From assembly GCF_019740315.1 (NCBI RefSeq), contig NZ_JAHXZR010000003.1:124001-188000 (forward strand): DNA of 64,000 nt. Reading direction: 5' to 3'. Source of the stretch: Oceanobacter mangrovi (GTDB lineage Bacteria; Pseudomonadota; Gammaproteobacteria; Pseudomonadales; Oceanobacteraceae). Each line of letters opens with the position of its first letter. Within the stretch, counting starts at the first letter, position 1. Under the pieces are notes generated by a model. It saw only the letters and a list, made by a program, of their open reading frames with translations, ran no database searches and was not told the DNA's origin. A program made the translations under genes and the position numbers. Shown piece after piece: positions 9,763 through 18,297 of the stretch.

Positions 9763-11022
9763 ATGTTTGAAAAAATTTCCGCCACCGGCTGGTGGCAGGA
9801 TCTGGTGAGCCAGAACTATGACTGGTTCTGGGATGTTGCGATTGCGCTGACCATCACCTTGACTGCCGGTTTCTTCTGGCGTATCGCCCGCCACCGTTTG
9901 CTGAAGCTGGTTACCCGTACCCGCAATCATTGGGACGATGTGGTTGTCGATGCCATCGCAGTGCCGGTTAACTGGATCATTCTGGCGGTGGGGGCCAGCT
10001 GGGTGGCGGACATTACCGCCCGCAATTTTGACCTTGGCGTGATGACCAGCATTCCGTTGGCGCGTCAGTTGTCGTTGATCGTGTTGGTGTCCTGGGCTGT
10101 CTGGCGGTTGATTAACCGGGTTGAACATCGGCAGATTTCCCGTGGGGCGGATCCCACAACCATTGAGCTGGTTGGCAAGATTGCCCGCGTGGTCGTGATT
10201 ATCCTGATGGTGCTGCCAATTTTGCAGGCACTGGGAATTACCATTTCCGGTTTGCTGGCATTTGGTGGTGTTGGCGGCCTGGTCGTGGGTCTGGCGGCCA
10301 AGGATCTGCTGGCCAACTTTTTTGGATCGATTGTGGTGTATATGGACCGTCCGTTCCGGGTTGGCGACTGGATTCGTTCACCGGATCGCAATATCGAAGG
10401 TGTCGTTGAGAGCATTGGCTTCCGGGTTACTTGTATTCGCACTTTCGACAAGCGGCCGTTATATGTACCAAACTCGATCTTCACTAGTATTGCGGTGGAA
10501 AACCCTTCGCGGATGTTGAACCGCCGTATTTATGAAACCATTGGCATCCGTTATCAGGACAGCCGGGTGATGCATGCGGTGATTGATGGCGTACGGGACA
10601 TGCTGCGCAATCATGAGGAGATTGATCAAGGGCAGACACTGATCGTCAACTTCAACAGCTTTGGTGCATCCAGCCTCGATTTCTTTGTTTATTGCTTCAC
10701 CAAAACCACGGACTGGGTTCAGTTTCACCAGATTAAACAGGATGTCATGCTGAAGATTCTCGAAGTGGTGCACGCCAACGGTGCCGACTGTGCCTTCCCG
10801 ACTCGTACCCTGCATCTGGATTCTATGCCGGCAGAAATGCTGCAGGCCAATACTCAGGTGCCCAACATCATGACAACCCCACAAGGACCGGTGGAGCACA
10901 GCCATGGCAGAGCCGCCAGCAGCAATTCAAACGCCAGCCTCAACAACGTCAACGGCAACAACGTCAACGGCAACAACGTCAACGGCAACAACAGTAACCA
11001 GCAGCCAGCCAGTCTGGTCTGA
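9763..11022 (+). CDS. MscS-family mechanosensitive channel
   Basis: A 419-residue inner-membrane protein with about five hydrophobic helices, then the MscS pore helix and beta domain (GGVGGLVVGLAAKDLLAN, and MDRPFRVGDWI near 195-205). The family opens under membrane tension to release osmolytes on hypo-osmotic shock. The C-terminal about 40 residues are low complexity with three NNVNG repeats encoded by an exact 15-bp tandem repeat. This tail overlaps the start of the next gene in another frame. A salt-tolerance phosphatase-like gene downstream suggests an osmoadaptation neighbourhood. Confidence 0.92.
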   Translation: MFEKISATGWWQDLVSQNYDWFWDVAIALTITLTAGFFWRIARHRLLKLVTRTRNHWDDVVVDAIAVPVNWIILAVGASWVADITARNFDLGVMTSIPLARQLSLIVLVSWAVWRLINRVEHRQISRGADPTTIELVGKIARVVVIILMVLPILQALGITISGLLAFGGVGGLVVGLAAKDLLANFFGSIVVYMDRPFRVGDWIRSPDRNIEGVVESIGFRVTCIRTFDKRPLYVPNSIFTSIAVENPSRMLNRRIYETIGIRYQDSRVMHAVIDGVRDMLRNHEEIDQGQTLIVNFNSFGASSLDFFVYCFTKTTDWVQFHQIKQDVMLKILEVVHANGADCAFPTRTLHLDSMPAEMLQANTQVPNIMTTPQGPVEHSHGRAASSNSNASLNNVNGNNVNGNNVNGNNSNQQPASLV

Positions 11023-11473
11023 GGCACCTTGCTGCCGCTTCTGCCATCAGGCGGTTCCTCCGCGCTGGTGGTGGGAGTTGGCATCAAAAACCCACTGTCC
11101 GCACTGTGGCCAGCCATTACGCATCCTCAGGCAGGTGAAACCCGCCCGCGGCCGGGATATGCGGATGTTGCTGCTGATTCCCTATATGGTGCTTGTGGTA
11201 GCGTTCAAGTCGGCCTTTCCTGAACTACCTGAACAGCATCGCTGGACTACCGTGATTAGCGTTATGCTCGGCTGGGCTGTGTTTTTTTACTTTGGCAGTC
11301 GCTGGTCAGGCTTCAAATCCCAGCCAGCTCGCACACTTTGGCGGCTGACCCGCCGTCGCAGCGCTCTCCCTCGGCCTGTGTTCGACCGCTATAGCGTAAT
11401 ACTGCTGTTATGCCTGTTGGCAGCGTTTGGGTTTGTCTGGCTGCTATCGAGGCTTGCAAGCGGATCAGGCTGA
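10904..11473 (+). CDS. Zinc-ribbon membrane protein overlapping the mscS 3' end
   Basis: A 189-residue frame starting at ATG 10904, inside the MscS gene and out of frame with it, preceded by GGTGGAG at 7 bases. Residues 1-35 are Ala/Thr/Ser-rich, encoded by the shared repeats. Residues about 44-75 form a CxxC...CxxC ribbon (CRFC, CPHC). Two hydrophobic segments follow (about 88-105 and 115-130), and a third lies near the C-terminus (about 165-183). It resembles small zinc-ribbon membrane proteins of unknown role. No later start with a good RBS would keep the Cys motif, so the 119-base dual-coding overlap seems real. Confidence 0.65.
   Translation: MAEPPAAIQTPASTTSTATTSTATTSTATTVTSSQPVWSEAPCCRFCHQAVPPRWWWELASKTHCPHCGQPLRILRQVKPARGRDMRMLLLIPYMVLVVAFKSAFPELPEQHRWTTVISVMLGWAVFFYFGSRWSGFKSQPARTLWRLTRRRSALPRPVFDRYSVILLLCLLAAFGFVWLLSRLASGSG
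10941..10985 (+). repeat. Three exact 15-bp tandem repeats in overlapping genes
   Basis: The unit CAACAACGTCAACGG occurs three times head to tail, followed by a diverged fourth start. It is read as NNVNG in the MscS frame and as TTSTA in the zinc-ribbon gene frame. Because the unit length is divisible by three, gain or loss of a copy keeps both frames open. Confidence 0.9.
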
Positions 11474-11543
11474 CATTCCCCCCAATTGTGCAACGGATTC
11501 TGGTTACACTGGTCGTATTGGCAAAGCCTTACACGGAGCAAGC

Positions 11544-12788
11544 ATGTCTGAACGCCTGTCGTCACAACACTGGAATACCGATCTGTCATTGCTGGCGCGC
11601 AAGCTGAATCAGCAGCAGGACTTTCTGATTATCCAGGACCTTGATGGCGTCTGTATGGGGTTGGTACGCGATCCGCTCAATCGTGACATTGACCCTGGCT
11701 ATGTTCGTGCGGTACGTCAGCTGGATGGCCATTTTTACGTGCTGACCAACGGTGAGCATGTCGGCAAGCGTGGAGTGAATCCGATTGTCGAACGGGCAGT
11801 AGGTCGGGATCTGGCGCAACATGAGGGCCTGTATTTACCCGGTCTGGCGGGTGGTGGCGTGCAATGGCAAGACCGTTTTGGCAAGGTCAGCCATCCAGGC
11901 CTGCAGTCACAGGAACTGGCTTTTTTGCTACAGGTGCCGGTCAAGGCCCGCTATTTTCTGATCAATCTGCTCGGCAATCCCCCTTATAACCTGGCCAAGG
12001 AAAACATCGAGTTACTGGCCAACAGTGTGGTGCTGGATAACCGGGTATCACCAACCATCAATATCAATCTGCTCAGCGCGGTGCTGGGGAGTGTTTCAGC
12101 GGTCAATCGCTTGCAGGCTGATGTGCAGCGCTTTATGCACAAATTGTTGGCGGAAGCTCGCGAGCAGGGTATGGATGATTCGTTTTTTGTTCACTATGCC
12201 CCCAACCTAGGACGTGACAGCAGCACCGGCATTGAGCGTATTAAACCGGCTGATACGGATAGCTGGGGCACCACTGACTTCCAGTTTATGGTCAAGGGTG
12301 CGGTGAAAGAGGCGGGTGTGATGGTGTTGCTGAATCGCTATTATTTTCAGCAAACTGGCGAATACCCGTTAGGGGAGGACTTTAACGCCCGTTCGGCTCC
12401 GGCTGACCATCAGGCTCTATTGGCGCTGGCACAACAGCACTTCGACCCGGCTTTGATGCCCAGCATCATCGGTGTTGGCGACACCATTACGTCCCATACC
12501 ATTGATCTCGATGGTCAGCCTACCACCTTGAGGGGTGGTAGCGACCGGGGGTTCCTGACGCTGGTGCAGGATCTGGGGCAAGGCTTCGGCTCTGACAATG
12601 CCACCGTGCTGGTCGACAGCAGCGCCGGTGAAGTGATTCGGCCGGGTGTCAGCAGTTCACTGCTGACAGAGCAATTTGATGCTGCGGTAGCCGGGCTGTC
12701 AGACAAGGATGATCCGCTGAAAATCAACTTTGTTATCCCGGCGGGTTATCAGCAATACCTGAGATTTTTTATTGGTATGTCACGCTAA
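11544..12788 (+). CDS. ggpP: Glucosylglycerol-phosphate phosphatase-like protein (salt tolerance)
   Basis: A 414-residue protein from ATG 11544, preceded by GGAG; the frame is open upstream but without protein-like sequence. Near the N-terminus IIQDLDGVCMGLV carries a DxDG pair (D32, D34) like the HAD-type nucleophile motif. The overall sequence resembles the salt-tolerance phosphatase family (StpA/GgpP), which dephosphorylates glucosylglycerol phosphate to the compatible solute glucosylglycerol. No ggpS synthase lies in the window, so substrate is inferred from family memory only. The 3' end overlaps the convergent TPR gene by 9 bases. Confidence 0.62.
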   Translation: MSERLSSQHWNTDLSLLARKLNQQQDFLIIQDLDGVCMGLVRDPLNRDIDPGYVRAVRQLDGHFYVLTNGEHVGKRGVNPIVERAVGRDLAQHEGLYLPGLAGGGVQWQDRFGKVSHPGLQSQELAFLLQVPVKARYFLINLLGNPPYNLAKENIELLANSVVLDNRVSPTININLLSAVLGSVSAVNRLQADVQRFMHKLLAEAREQGMDDSFFVHYAPNLGRDSSTGIERIKPADTDSWGTTDFQFMVKGAVKEAGVMVLLNRYYFQQTGEYPLGEDFNARSAPADHQALLALAQQHFDPALMPSIIGVGDTITSHTIDLDGQPTTLRGGSDRGFLTLVQDLGQGFGSDNATVLVDSSAGEVIRPGVSSSLLTEQFDAAVAGLSDKDDPLKINFVIPAGYQQYLRFFIGMSR

Positions 12789-15038
12789 GGCATTGGCAAC
12801 ACCGGGTTGAGGGATTGCCCAGCTTCGCCACTCTTCTGAAAAGCCGATATTGGCGGGATCACCGCATAACTGTTGCTCTAATAAATCCAGGTAGGCTTTG
12901 CCCCAACGTTCAATGAAAGCGGACTCCAACTCCTCTGGTTCGGGGGAAGGTAACTCTCTGAACTCGATAGCGATATCATTGGCCTCGGTCCAGTAAGCCT
13001 TCATCCATAATGACGGCGTTCGGTTGCGATAGCATAGTCTGGGCATGATTGGAGCCAGAGTCAGTTTGCCGTGCATAAAATCAAACTCTATGCCGCCTTT
13101 GCCTTTGGATAGATCTGGAGAGGAAATAATGGCTTCATTGTCTTTCAGGGAAGCAATCAACTGTTTTATTGCAGTGTGGGGCTGCTCAGTGAGAAACGAG
13201 GTGCGAAAATGAGGCTCCAGACTACGCCCGGTCGTTGCGATAATTCTGGTGCTAATACCTGCTCTTTTCATTGCAACCATACTGGCTGCTACCGGACCTC
13301 GGTGAGAAGATGCGATCACCAATCCTTTTTTTTTCGATAAAAGAGACGTTATTGGTGACATATCTGTGTTGATCAGAGGGTATTGATCCCAATCGGGTTC
13401 TATTTGTGAGCAGTCTGTACTGAATGCTTTTGTGAAAAGTCTGTTGGCTTGCTGACCCCAGCGTGCCCGCCCGTACCAATCGATAAATTGCCATTGTGTT
13501 TTATCTGCTTTGATCCATGCGAAGCATGATGCAGGCGTTAAATGGTTGGCATTATCCAATGATATCTTTTGTAGCTCGGTGATCAGGTTGAGTTTTCTAT
13601 CGAAGTCAGTTGGTTGAACCTGGAATTTATTATCAATCTGGTTTGCTTCATGATGCTGGCCACAAATTCTCAGGATGTCGATATAATATGTTATATATTG
13701 AGGGGATTTATATGTGTTGGCCCATAATTTAAACTTTTCCAGCATGCCCAGATCTGAGCGCAGGATCATGCATGTACTATGCAGGATGTCTGCAAAAGCT
13801 TTCGGTTTTTTGAACAGATTTTCAACTATTTCCAGTAGCTGAATACAGCGCTCTTTATTTCCTGTTTCGGCATTTGCTTTAATCAGCAGGCCATATAATG
13901 ATATGGATTTAAACTGCTTTATGCCTTGTTCCAGAGTATCGATACCCCGTTGTTGCTCGCCAAGAGCCCGGAGTGATTGGTAATAAGCCGTAATAGATTG
14001 GACATCTGGCCGTTTTTGCATGGCCTGCTCAGCTTTATGCAACGATGACGAAAAATCCCCAAGGCGATAGTAAATTTCACATTGCTGTATTGGATTGATT
14101 TTGTTGCCAAATGATTCAAGAATGTATTTGAATTCATCGACCTTGTTAATTTTTAAAATTAGCTGAATATAAGCATCGATTGTTTCTGGCTTTAGGTTTG
14201 GGTGCTTTTTTAATGATTTTGAAAGCGTTATTGCTTCATGAAACTTTCGTTGTTTTAATAATGAAAGAAGCTTGAATTTTATTACTTCTTCTTCACTTTT
14301 CAGGTGAATGGATGAAGCTTCAATTAAATTTGAAAATTCGTCATGTTTATCGAGATCAATTAACAGGTGTAACAGGCTTCGTATTACTGGCAGGTGCTCT
14401 GAAGAAATATCATATGCCTGACTTAGTAAAAGCAGGGCTGCTTTTGGGGTGTTACGCCGAATCAGTCGTTGGGCATTACGGAGCTTCAGTGCAGGACTTG
14501 GTATATCACTGCAGTTATTAAATAAATGTTCAACTTGGGGGGGAGATAGTTTTTTAATACAAATATCAATAAATTGATAGCCAAAAGGGTGGTGCTTTAA
14601 AGAGATTCTTAATGCTTCTTCGATATTATTGGAATGCTCTCTGCTATTTGTGTTCTGTAAAGCAAGGCTCAGCTGTGCTTTTAAGGCGTAGAAGTTATTG
14701 TTCTGGTGTTCTAGAACAGTGTTAACCAGCTCTTGGTTCTCGGGAATATCTATCAGCCTGTCCGCTAGCAAAAGGGTATTTAATAGCTGGGCTTTGGCTC
14801 TGATAAAAGCCGGGTAGTCACTGGCCAGCCTCTGTAATGTTTGCGCAGCAGCTTCCAGTCGTCCCTGTTGTTGGTTAAGCAGGGCTTCCCTGAGTCGCAC
14901 CTCTGGGGCTGAAGGATCGGCATCGTAAGCTTGCTTCAGGGTCTCGGATGCCAGGTCAAATTGTCTGGCAGCCAATTGAGTGTCGATTAATCTTAAAAAC
15001 TCCGCCTGAGTGGTTGCCGCTTTCGTTATCTCACTCAT
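12780..15038 (-). CDS. TPR protein fused to acyltransferase-like C-terminal domain
   Basis: A 752-residue protein from ATG 15038 (RBS AGGAGC), overlapping the upstream carbamoyltransferase stop by 8 bases. Residues 1 to about 520 are tandem TPR-like helix pairs (for example ADPSAPEVRLREALLNQQQG). Residues about 565-740 resemble the LPLAT/LpxL-type acyltransferase fold (KKGLVIASSHRGPVAASM, then GKLTLAPIMPRLCYRNRTP and AFIERWGKAYLDLLEQQL). The usual H(x)4D site reads HRGPVA, so the acid is missing and catalysis is doubtful. The middle (about 13300-14750) is clearly AT-richer than its flanks. It is last in the four-gene unit and may scaffold or acylate the product (inference). Confidence 0.72.
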   Translation of the reverse strand: MSEITKAATTQAEFLRLIDTQLAARQFDLASETLKQAYDADPSAPEVRLREALLNQQQGRLEAAAQTLQRLASDYPAFIRAKAQLLNTLLLADRLIDIPENQELVNTVLEHQNNNFYALKAQLSLALQNTNSREHSNNIEEALRISLKHHPFGYQFIDICIKKLSPPQVEHLFNNCSDIPSPALKLRNAQRLIRRNTPKAALLLLSQAYDISSEHLPVIRSLLHLLIDLDKHDEFSNLIEASSIHLKSEEEVIKFKLLSLLKQRKFHEAITLSKSLKKHPNLKPETIDAYIQLILKINKVDEFKYILESFGNKINPIQQCEIYYRLGDFSSSLHKAEQAMQKRPDVQSITAYYQSLRALGEQQRGIDTLEQGIKQFKSISLYGLLIKANAETGNKERCIQLLEIVENLFKKPKAFADILHSTCMILRSDLGMLEKFKLWANTYKSPQYITYYIDILRICGQHHEANQIDNKFQVQPTDFDRKLNLITELQKISLDNANHLTPASCFAWIKADKTQWQFIDWYGRARWGQQANRLFTKAFSTDCSQIEPDWDQYPLINTDMSPITSLLSKKKGLVIASSHRGPVAASMVAMKRAGISTRIIATTGRSLEPHFRTSFLTEQPHTAIKQLIASLKDNEAIISSPDLSKGKGGIEFDFMHGKLTLAPIMPRLCYRNRTPSLWMKAYWTEANDIAIEFRELPSPEPEELESAFIERWGKAYLDLLEQQLCGDPANIGFSEEWRSWAIPQPGVANALA

Positions 15039-17001
15039 TTGTTTGCTCCTGAACACTCCATATTTGGTGTGCATGTTCCTGAACATGCCAGATGTCAATA
15101 AAACGGAAGTCGGCGCGTTTGCCGAATTGTTCGTCAATACGAGCCAGGCGCCGCTGCAATTGTTTGAGCTGTTCAGGGTCACTCAAATCGAAGCGCTGCA
15201 GTCTCGGATTGTGGAAATAAATCATGGCTTCCTTGCGTGTTAGCGCAGGTGGTGGAAGTTGGTCCGATGGCAGCCACCAGCCAAGCGCTGGCCGTGGTCG
15301 TGGCTCAGTGGCCTGGTAGGTCTCATGCGCTTGCAGCTCAATTCGTTGGCCATTGATACAGACGACGGGAATGCCTTTGCGAAGGGCAAAATTAAGTGCT
15401 TCCGCCGCTGTTTGTACGATTGGCTCACCTTTATCATTTAATGACGTATTGCAGACAATCGGCACACCAGTGAGTTGATGAAACGCGCTGATTAACTGGT
15501 ACAGCCGTGGTTGCTGTTGTCGCTGTAAGGTTTGTACCCGAGCGGATTGATCCAGATGGCAAATTCCGGGCACGGAGTCACGACGTTCTGCTTTCACCTC
15601 AAAGGTGTGCAGCATAAAAGGTGATTGGTAGCGAATATCGAACCATTCGGCGGCTTGCTCGGCCAACACTATGGGCGCTACTGGTCGCCACCATTGACGC
15701 TGCTTGATCTGATTGAGCTGGTCACGGGCGGCGGCTGTTCGAGGGTCCGACAACAGGCTGCGCTGACCCAGTGCTCGCGGGCCGACTTCGCTGTTACCAT
15801 CAAACCAGACGATGGCGCTATTACAAAGGTCTTGTGCCAGTTGAGCCGGGTCGGCCGTCTGACAGCTGTGAATATGGGCGGCAAATTCCGGCGCGAGAAG
15901 GATTTGCTGCCAATCTTCATCAGCCGGGCCAAGGGCAGCACCGGGCAGTTGGAACTGCAAGGTCTTGCCAGTTTCCTGCAGACCGTAATAGAAATGCTGC
16001 AGGCCAATGCCGAGCGACATACCTGAGTCATTGACGGTTGGTGGGGCACTGAAACCACGGAAACCAAAGTGATCCATAATGGCGCTGTTGCTGGGGCAAT
16101 TCAGCGCATAGCCGCCAGTAATCGATAACCAGGTTTGTTCGGGCTTGATATCAAACTCAGCGATCAACTGACTAACGGCTTCTTTGACGACATCAACCGA
16201 TTCTTGCTGAACCCGTTTGACCAACATACTCAGGCGGTTATCTTCGGCGCAAAAGCGGTCATCCCAGTGTTGTACCAGAGGGTGGTCGGCATCACCTTCG
16301 GTGGCCCAAATCGCGGCCACCAGGTCATCAATCCAGCGGGCGACGGCATGAATATCGGCAATGGTTCGCAGCCGTGGCGAGGACGAAACCGCACCTGAAT
16401 ATTCCGCGGTGGTCGCCGGACCTAACGCCATTAAGCTACCTTCGGCCATTTTAAAGCGCTGCCGCAGACTGGCCCATAGCACGGCTGGAGATGGAATGTG
16501 GCGCAGCTGTAACTGGCCCTGCTTGACGTAGCCAGCGCTGTAATAGTCTTTGGCGCGGCACTCGGGGTCTAACACGGTGTCTGGGCCGCCATCTAACGCC
16601 AGTCCTAAAATGGCTTGCTGCTGAAACTTCTGGCTGTCGATCAACAGGCCGCTGAACAGGTGACAGAGGTTGTGATAAGCGAAGCGTGAATCGGGACTGT
16701 TGCTGTATGGGGTATCCCCCAGACCAGGGGTGCCGATAATCGCCTGCAGCTGATTGGTGCTGAGTTGCAGTTCAGCCAGTTGCTCATTGATAAAACCGAG
16801 CGCGGCATCGATGGTTGGAAACGACAACGAGTGATGCTTAACGCCTGACAGGCGTTCGAATTCCCAGCTGCGAACCAATTCCAGCTGATCATCCTGCAAG
16901 TGCCACAAGGTCATGCTTTGGTCATGGCGCACGCCGATGTCATTTTGTGCAGCAATGGCGTCGATATAGGTATAAATAGAAAGGTAATAACCGTTATTCA
17001 T
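15031..17001 (-). CDS. Carbamoyltransferase (NodU/CmcH/TobZ family)
   Basis: A 656-residue, full-length family member. The N-terminal Kae1-like domain shows YHNLCHLFSG and LALDGGPDT, then SITGGYALNCPSN (about 293-305). The C-terminal domain has SEVGPRALGQRSLL (about 403-416), RPVAPIVL and NTSLNDKGEPIV. These enzymes use carbamoyl phosphate and ATP to put a carbamoyl group on a hydroxyl of a natural product such as tobramycin, cephamycin or a Nod factor. It lies 6 bases after the P450 gene and overlaps the TPR gene. It strongly suggests that the cluster product has an O-carbamate. The acceptor is unknown. Confidence 0.9.
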   Translation of the reverse strand: MNNGYYLSIYTYIDAIAAQNDIGVRHDQSMTLWHLQDDQLELVRSWEFERLSGVKHHSLSFPTIDAALGFINEQLAELQLSTNQLQAIIGTPGLGDTPYSNSPDSRFAYHNLCHLFSGLLIDSQKFQQQAILGLALDGGPDTVLDPECRAKDYYSAGYVKQGQLQLRHIPSPAVLWASLRQRFKMAEGSLMALGPATTAEYSGAVSSSPRLRTIADIHAVARWIDDLVAAIWATEGDADHPLVQHWDDRFCAEDNRLSMLVKRVQQESVDVVKEAVSQLIAEFDIKPEQTWLSITGGYALNCPSNSAIMDHFGFRGFSAPPTVNDSGMSLGIGLQHFYYGLQETGKTLQFQLPGAALGPADEDWQQILLAPEFAAHIHSCQTADPAQLAQDLCNSAIVWFDGNSEVGPRALGQRSLLSDPRTAAARDQLNQIKQRQWWRPVAPIVLAEQAAEWFDIRYQSPFMLHTFEVKAERRDSVPGICHLDQSARVQTLQRQQQPRLYQLISAFHQLTGVPIVCNTSLNDKGEPIVQTAAEALNFALRKGIPVVCINGQRIELQAHETYQATEPRPRPALGWWLPSDQLPPPALTRKEAMIYFHNPRLQRFDLSDPEQLKQLQRRLARIDEQFGKRADFRFIDIWHVQEHAHQIWSVQEQTNE

Positions 17002-17007
17002 GGCAGT

Positions 17008-18297
17008 TCAGGCTGTTCTTTTAGTTACTCGACAGCGCAAGGCGCTGGTGGGGTACAGGCAGACTCCGGGCTCCAGCCGCTGTTGGCTTGCACTTGCAGG
17101 GGATACGTCAAACTGAACGCTGCGCAGACATTCGGTCATTACCGCCATGATTTCACTCCAGGCGACTGACATCCCGGAGCAGCCGTAATTGCCCCCCGAA
17201 AATGGCATAAACGAACCCTTGGCAATCGGGCTGGCATCCGGGGCGAAACGCTGGGGGTTAAATTGGTCGGGTTGATCCCACAGCTTGTGATGGCGATGCA
17301 GAAAATACAGCGACACCAGCAACATGCTACCGGCCGGAAATTCCTGCCCCTGAATGGTGATAGCACGCTTGGCGTCGCGCATAACATCGGTGCCGGGAGG
17401 GAATAACCGCAGGGTTTCGTTAACGACATTGCGCAAGGCGCGGCGGTGTTGATCGTCGTCCGGGTCTGCCAGCAAGCGTTCAGCCAGGTCTTGCTGTATG
17501 TCCGGGTGAAGTCCCAGCAGCCAGCCGCACCAGGCCATCGTCAGGCCGGTGGTGACATGGCCTGAAGCCGCAAACACCAGAGCGTTGGCTTTGACTTCGG
17601 CCTGGCTGAGCCCCGGCGCGGTTGGCCAGCCCTGCTCGTCAGCAATGGCTCGTAGTGGATTGTCTTGCGGGAGTAGTTGCCAACGGCCACTGTCGTGAAA
17701 ATGTTGGGTCAGTCGAGCAACGATATTGGCGGATGTGACAAAATCCGATTTGTCGGCTTGATGGAGTTCGTCGATGGTGCGGGTGACCACTGGGTCGCGG
17801 CCCTGATACTGGTTGTTGCCAAACAGGCTGTCCCAGGTAATTTGCAGGGCCAGCTCGCTCATTTCCCGATACAGGTCGATTTCACCTGTGGCCAGCCAGC
17901 GTTGAATCGCATCCTGGGTGGCAGCCTTTGCGACTTCGCCCACTTGTTGTGCCTGTTTGGCCGATACCAGCGCTTTGAGGGCAATACGCTGGCGTTCGTT
18001 GCGAGCGCCCAGGGTGCCACTGATTCCAGGTCCAAACGCCTGACTACCGAGCCGCTGCTGTACGACAGCCTTGGGGAAATCGTCTGTATGAGTGACCAGA
18101 ATTTCATGAGCGGCAGCCGGGTCTGCGATAAAGACCAAAGTACGTTCGCCAAATTGGAGCTGATGGAATGGCTGTTCGAGTAATTCCACAGGACGATTGT
18201 TCTGTCGAAAGCGAATCAGCTCAGAGGCAGACAACGCCAACCAGTCAATCTCTTGTGCTGCTGCAAATTTTAGCCGTGGTAGTTGGATGCTTGTCAT
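17008..18297 (-). CDS. Cytochrome P450
   Basis: A 429-residue soluble bacterial P450. The heme-ligand loop FSGGNYGCSG places the thiolate at C373; the K-helix ExxR is ETLR; the I-helix segment reads FAASGHVTTG, with the conserved A/G-x-x-T pattern. It should hydroxylate or otherwise oxidise a small molecule and would need ferredoxin and a reductase from elsewhere, as none is encoded nearby. Its ATG overlaps the radical SAM stop (ATGA), showing translational coupling. A hydroxyl made here could be the target of the downstream carbamoyltransferase (inference). Confidence 0.93.
   Translation of the reverse strand: MTSIQLPRLKFAAAQEIDWLALSASELIRFRQNNRPVELLEQPFHQLQFGERTLVFIADPAAAHEILVTHTDDFPKAVVQQRLGSQAFGPGISGTLGARNERQRIALKALVSAKQAQQVGEVAKAATQDAIQRWLATGEIDLYREMSELALQITWDSLFGNNQYQGRDPVVTRTIDELHQADKSDFVTSANIVARLTQHFHDSGRWQLLPQDNPLRAIADEQGWPTAPGLSQAEVKANALVFAASGHVTTGLTMAWCGWLLGLHPDIQQDLAERLLADPDDDQHRRALRNVVNETLRLFPPGTDVMRDAKRAITIQGQEFPAGSMLLVSLYFLHRHHKLWDQPDQFNPQRFAPDASPIAKGSFMPFSGGNYGCSGMSVAWSEIMAVMTECLRSVQFDVSPASASQQRLEPGVCLYPTSALRCRVTKRTA

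Noticed and set aside
10941-10985. CRISPR-like or satellite repeat
   Set aside because: Three directly adjoining 15-bp copies without spacers, inside coding sequence; a simple tandem repeat.
14312-14521. Plus-strand 69-codon frame inside the TPR gene
   Set aside because: Antisense to a continuous TPR-coding frame, no RBS, composition follows the opposite strand.
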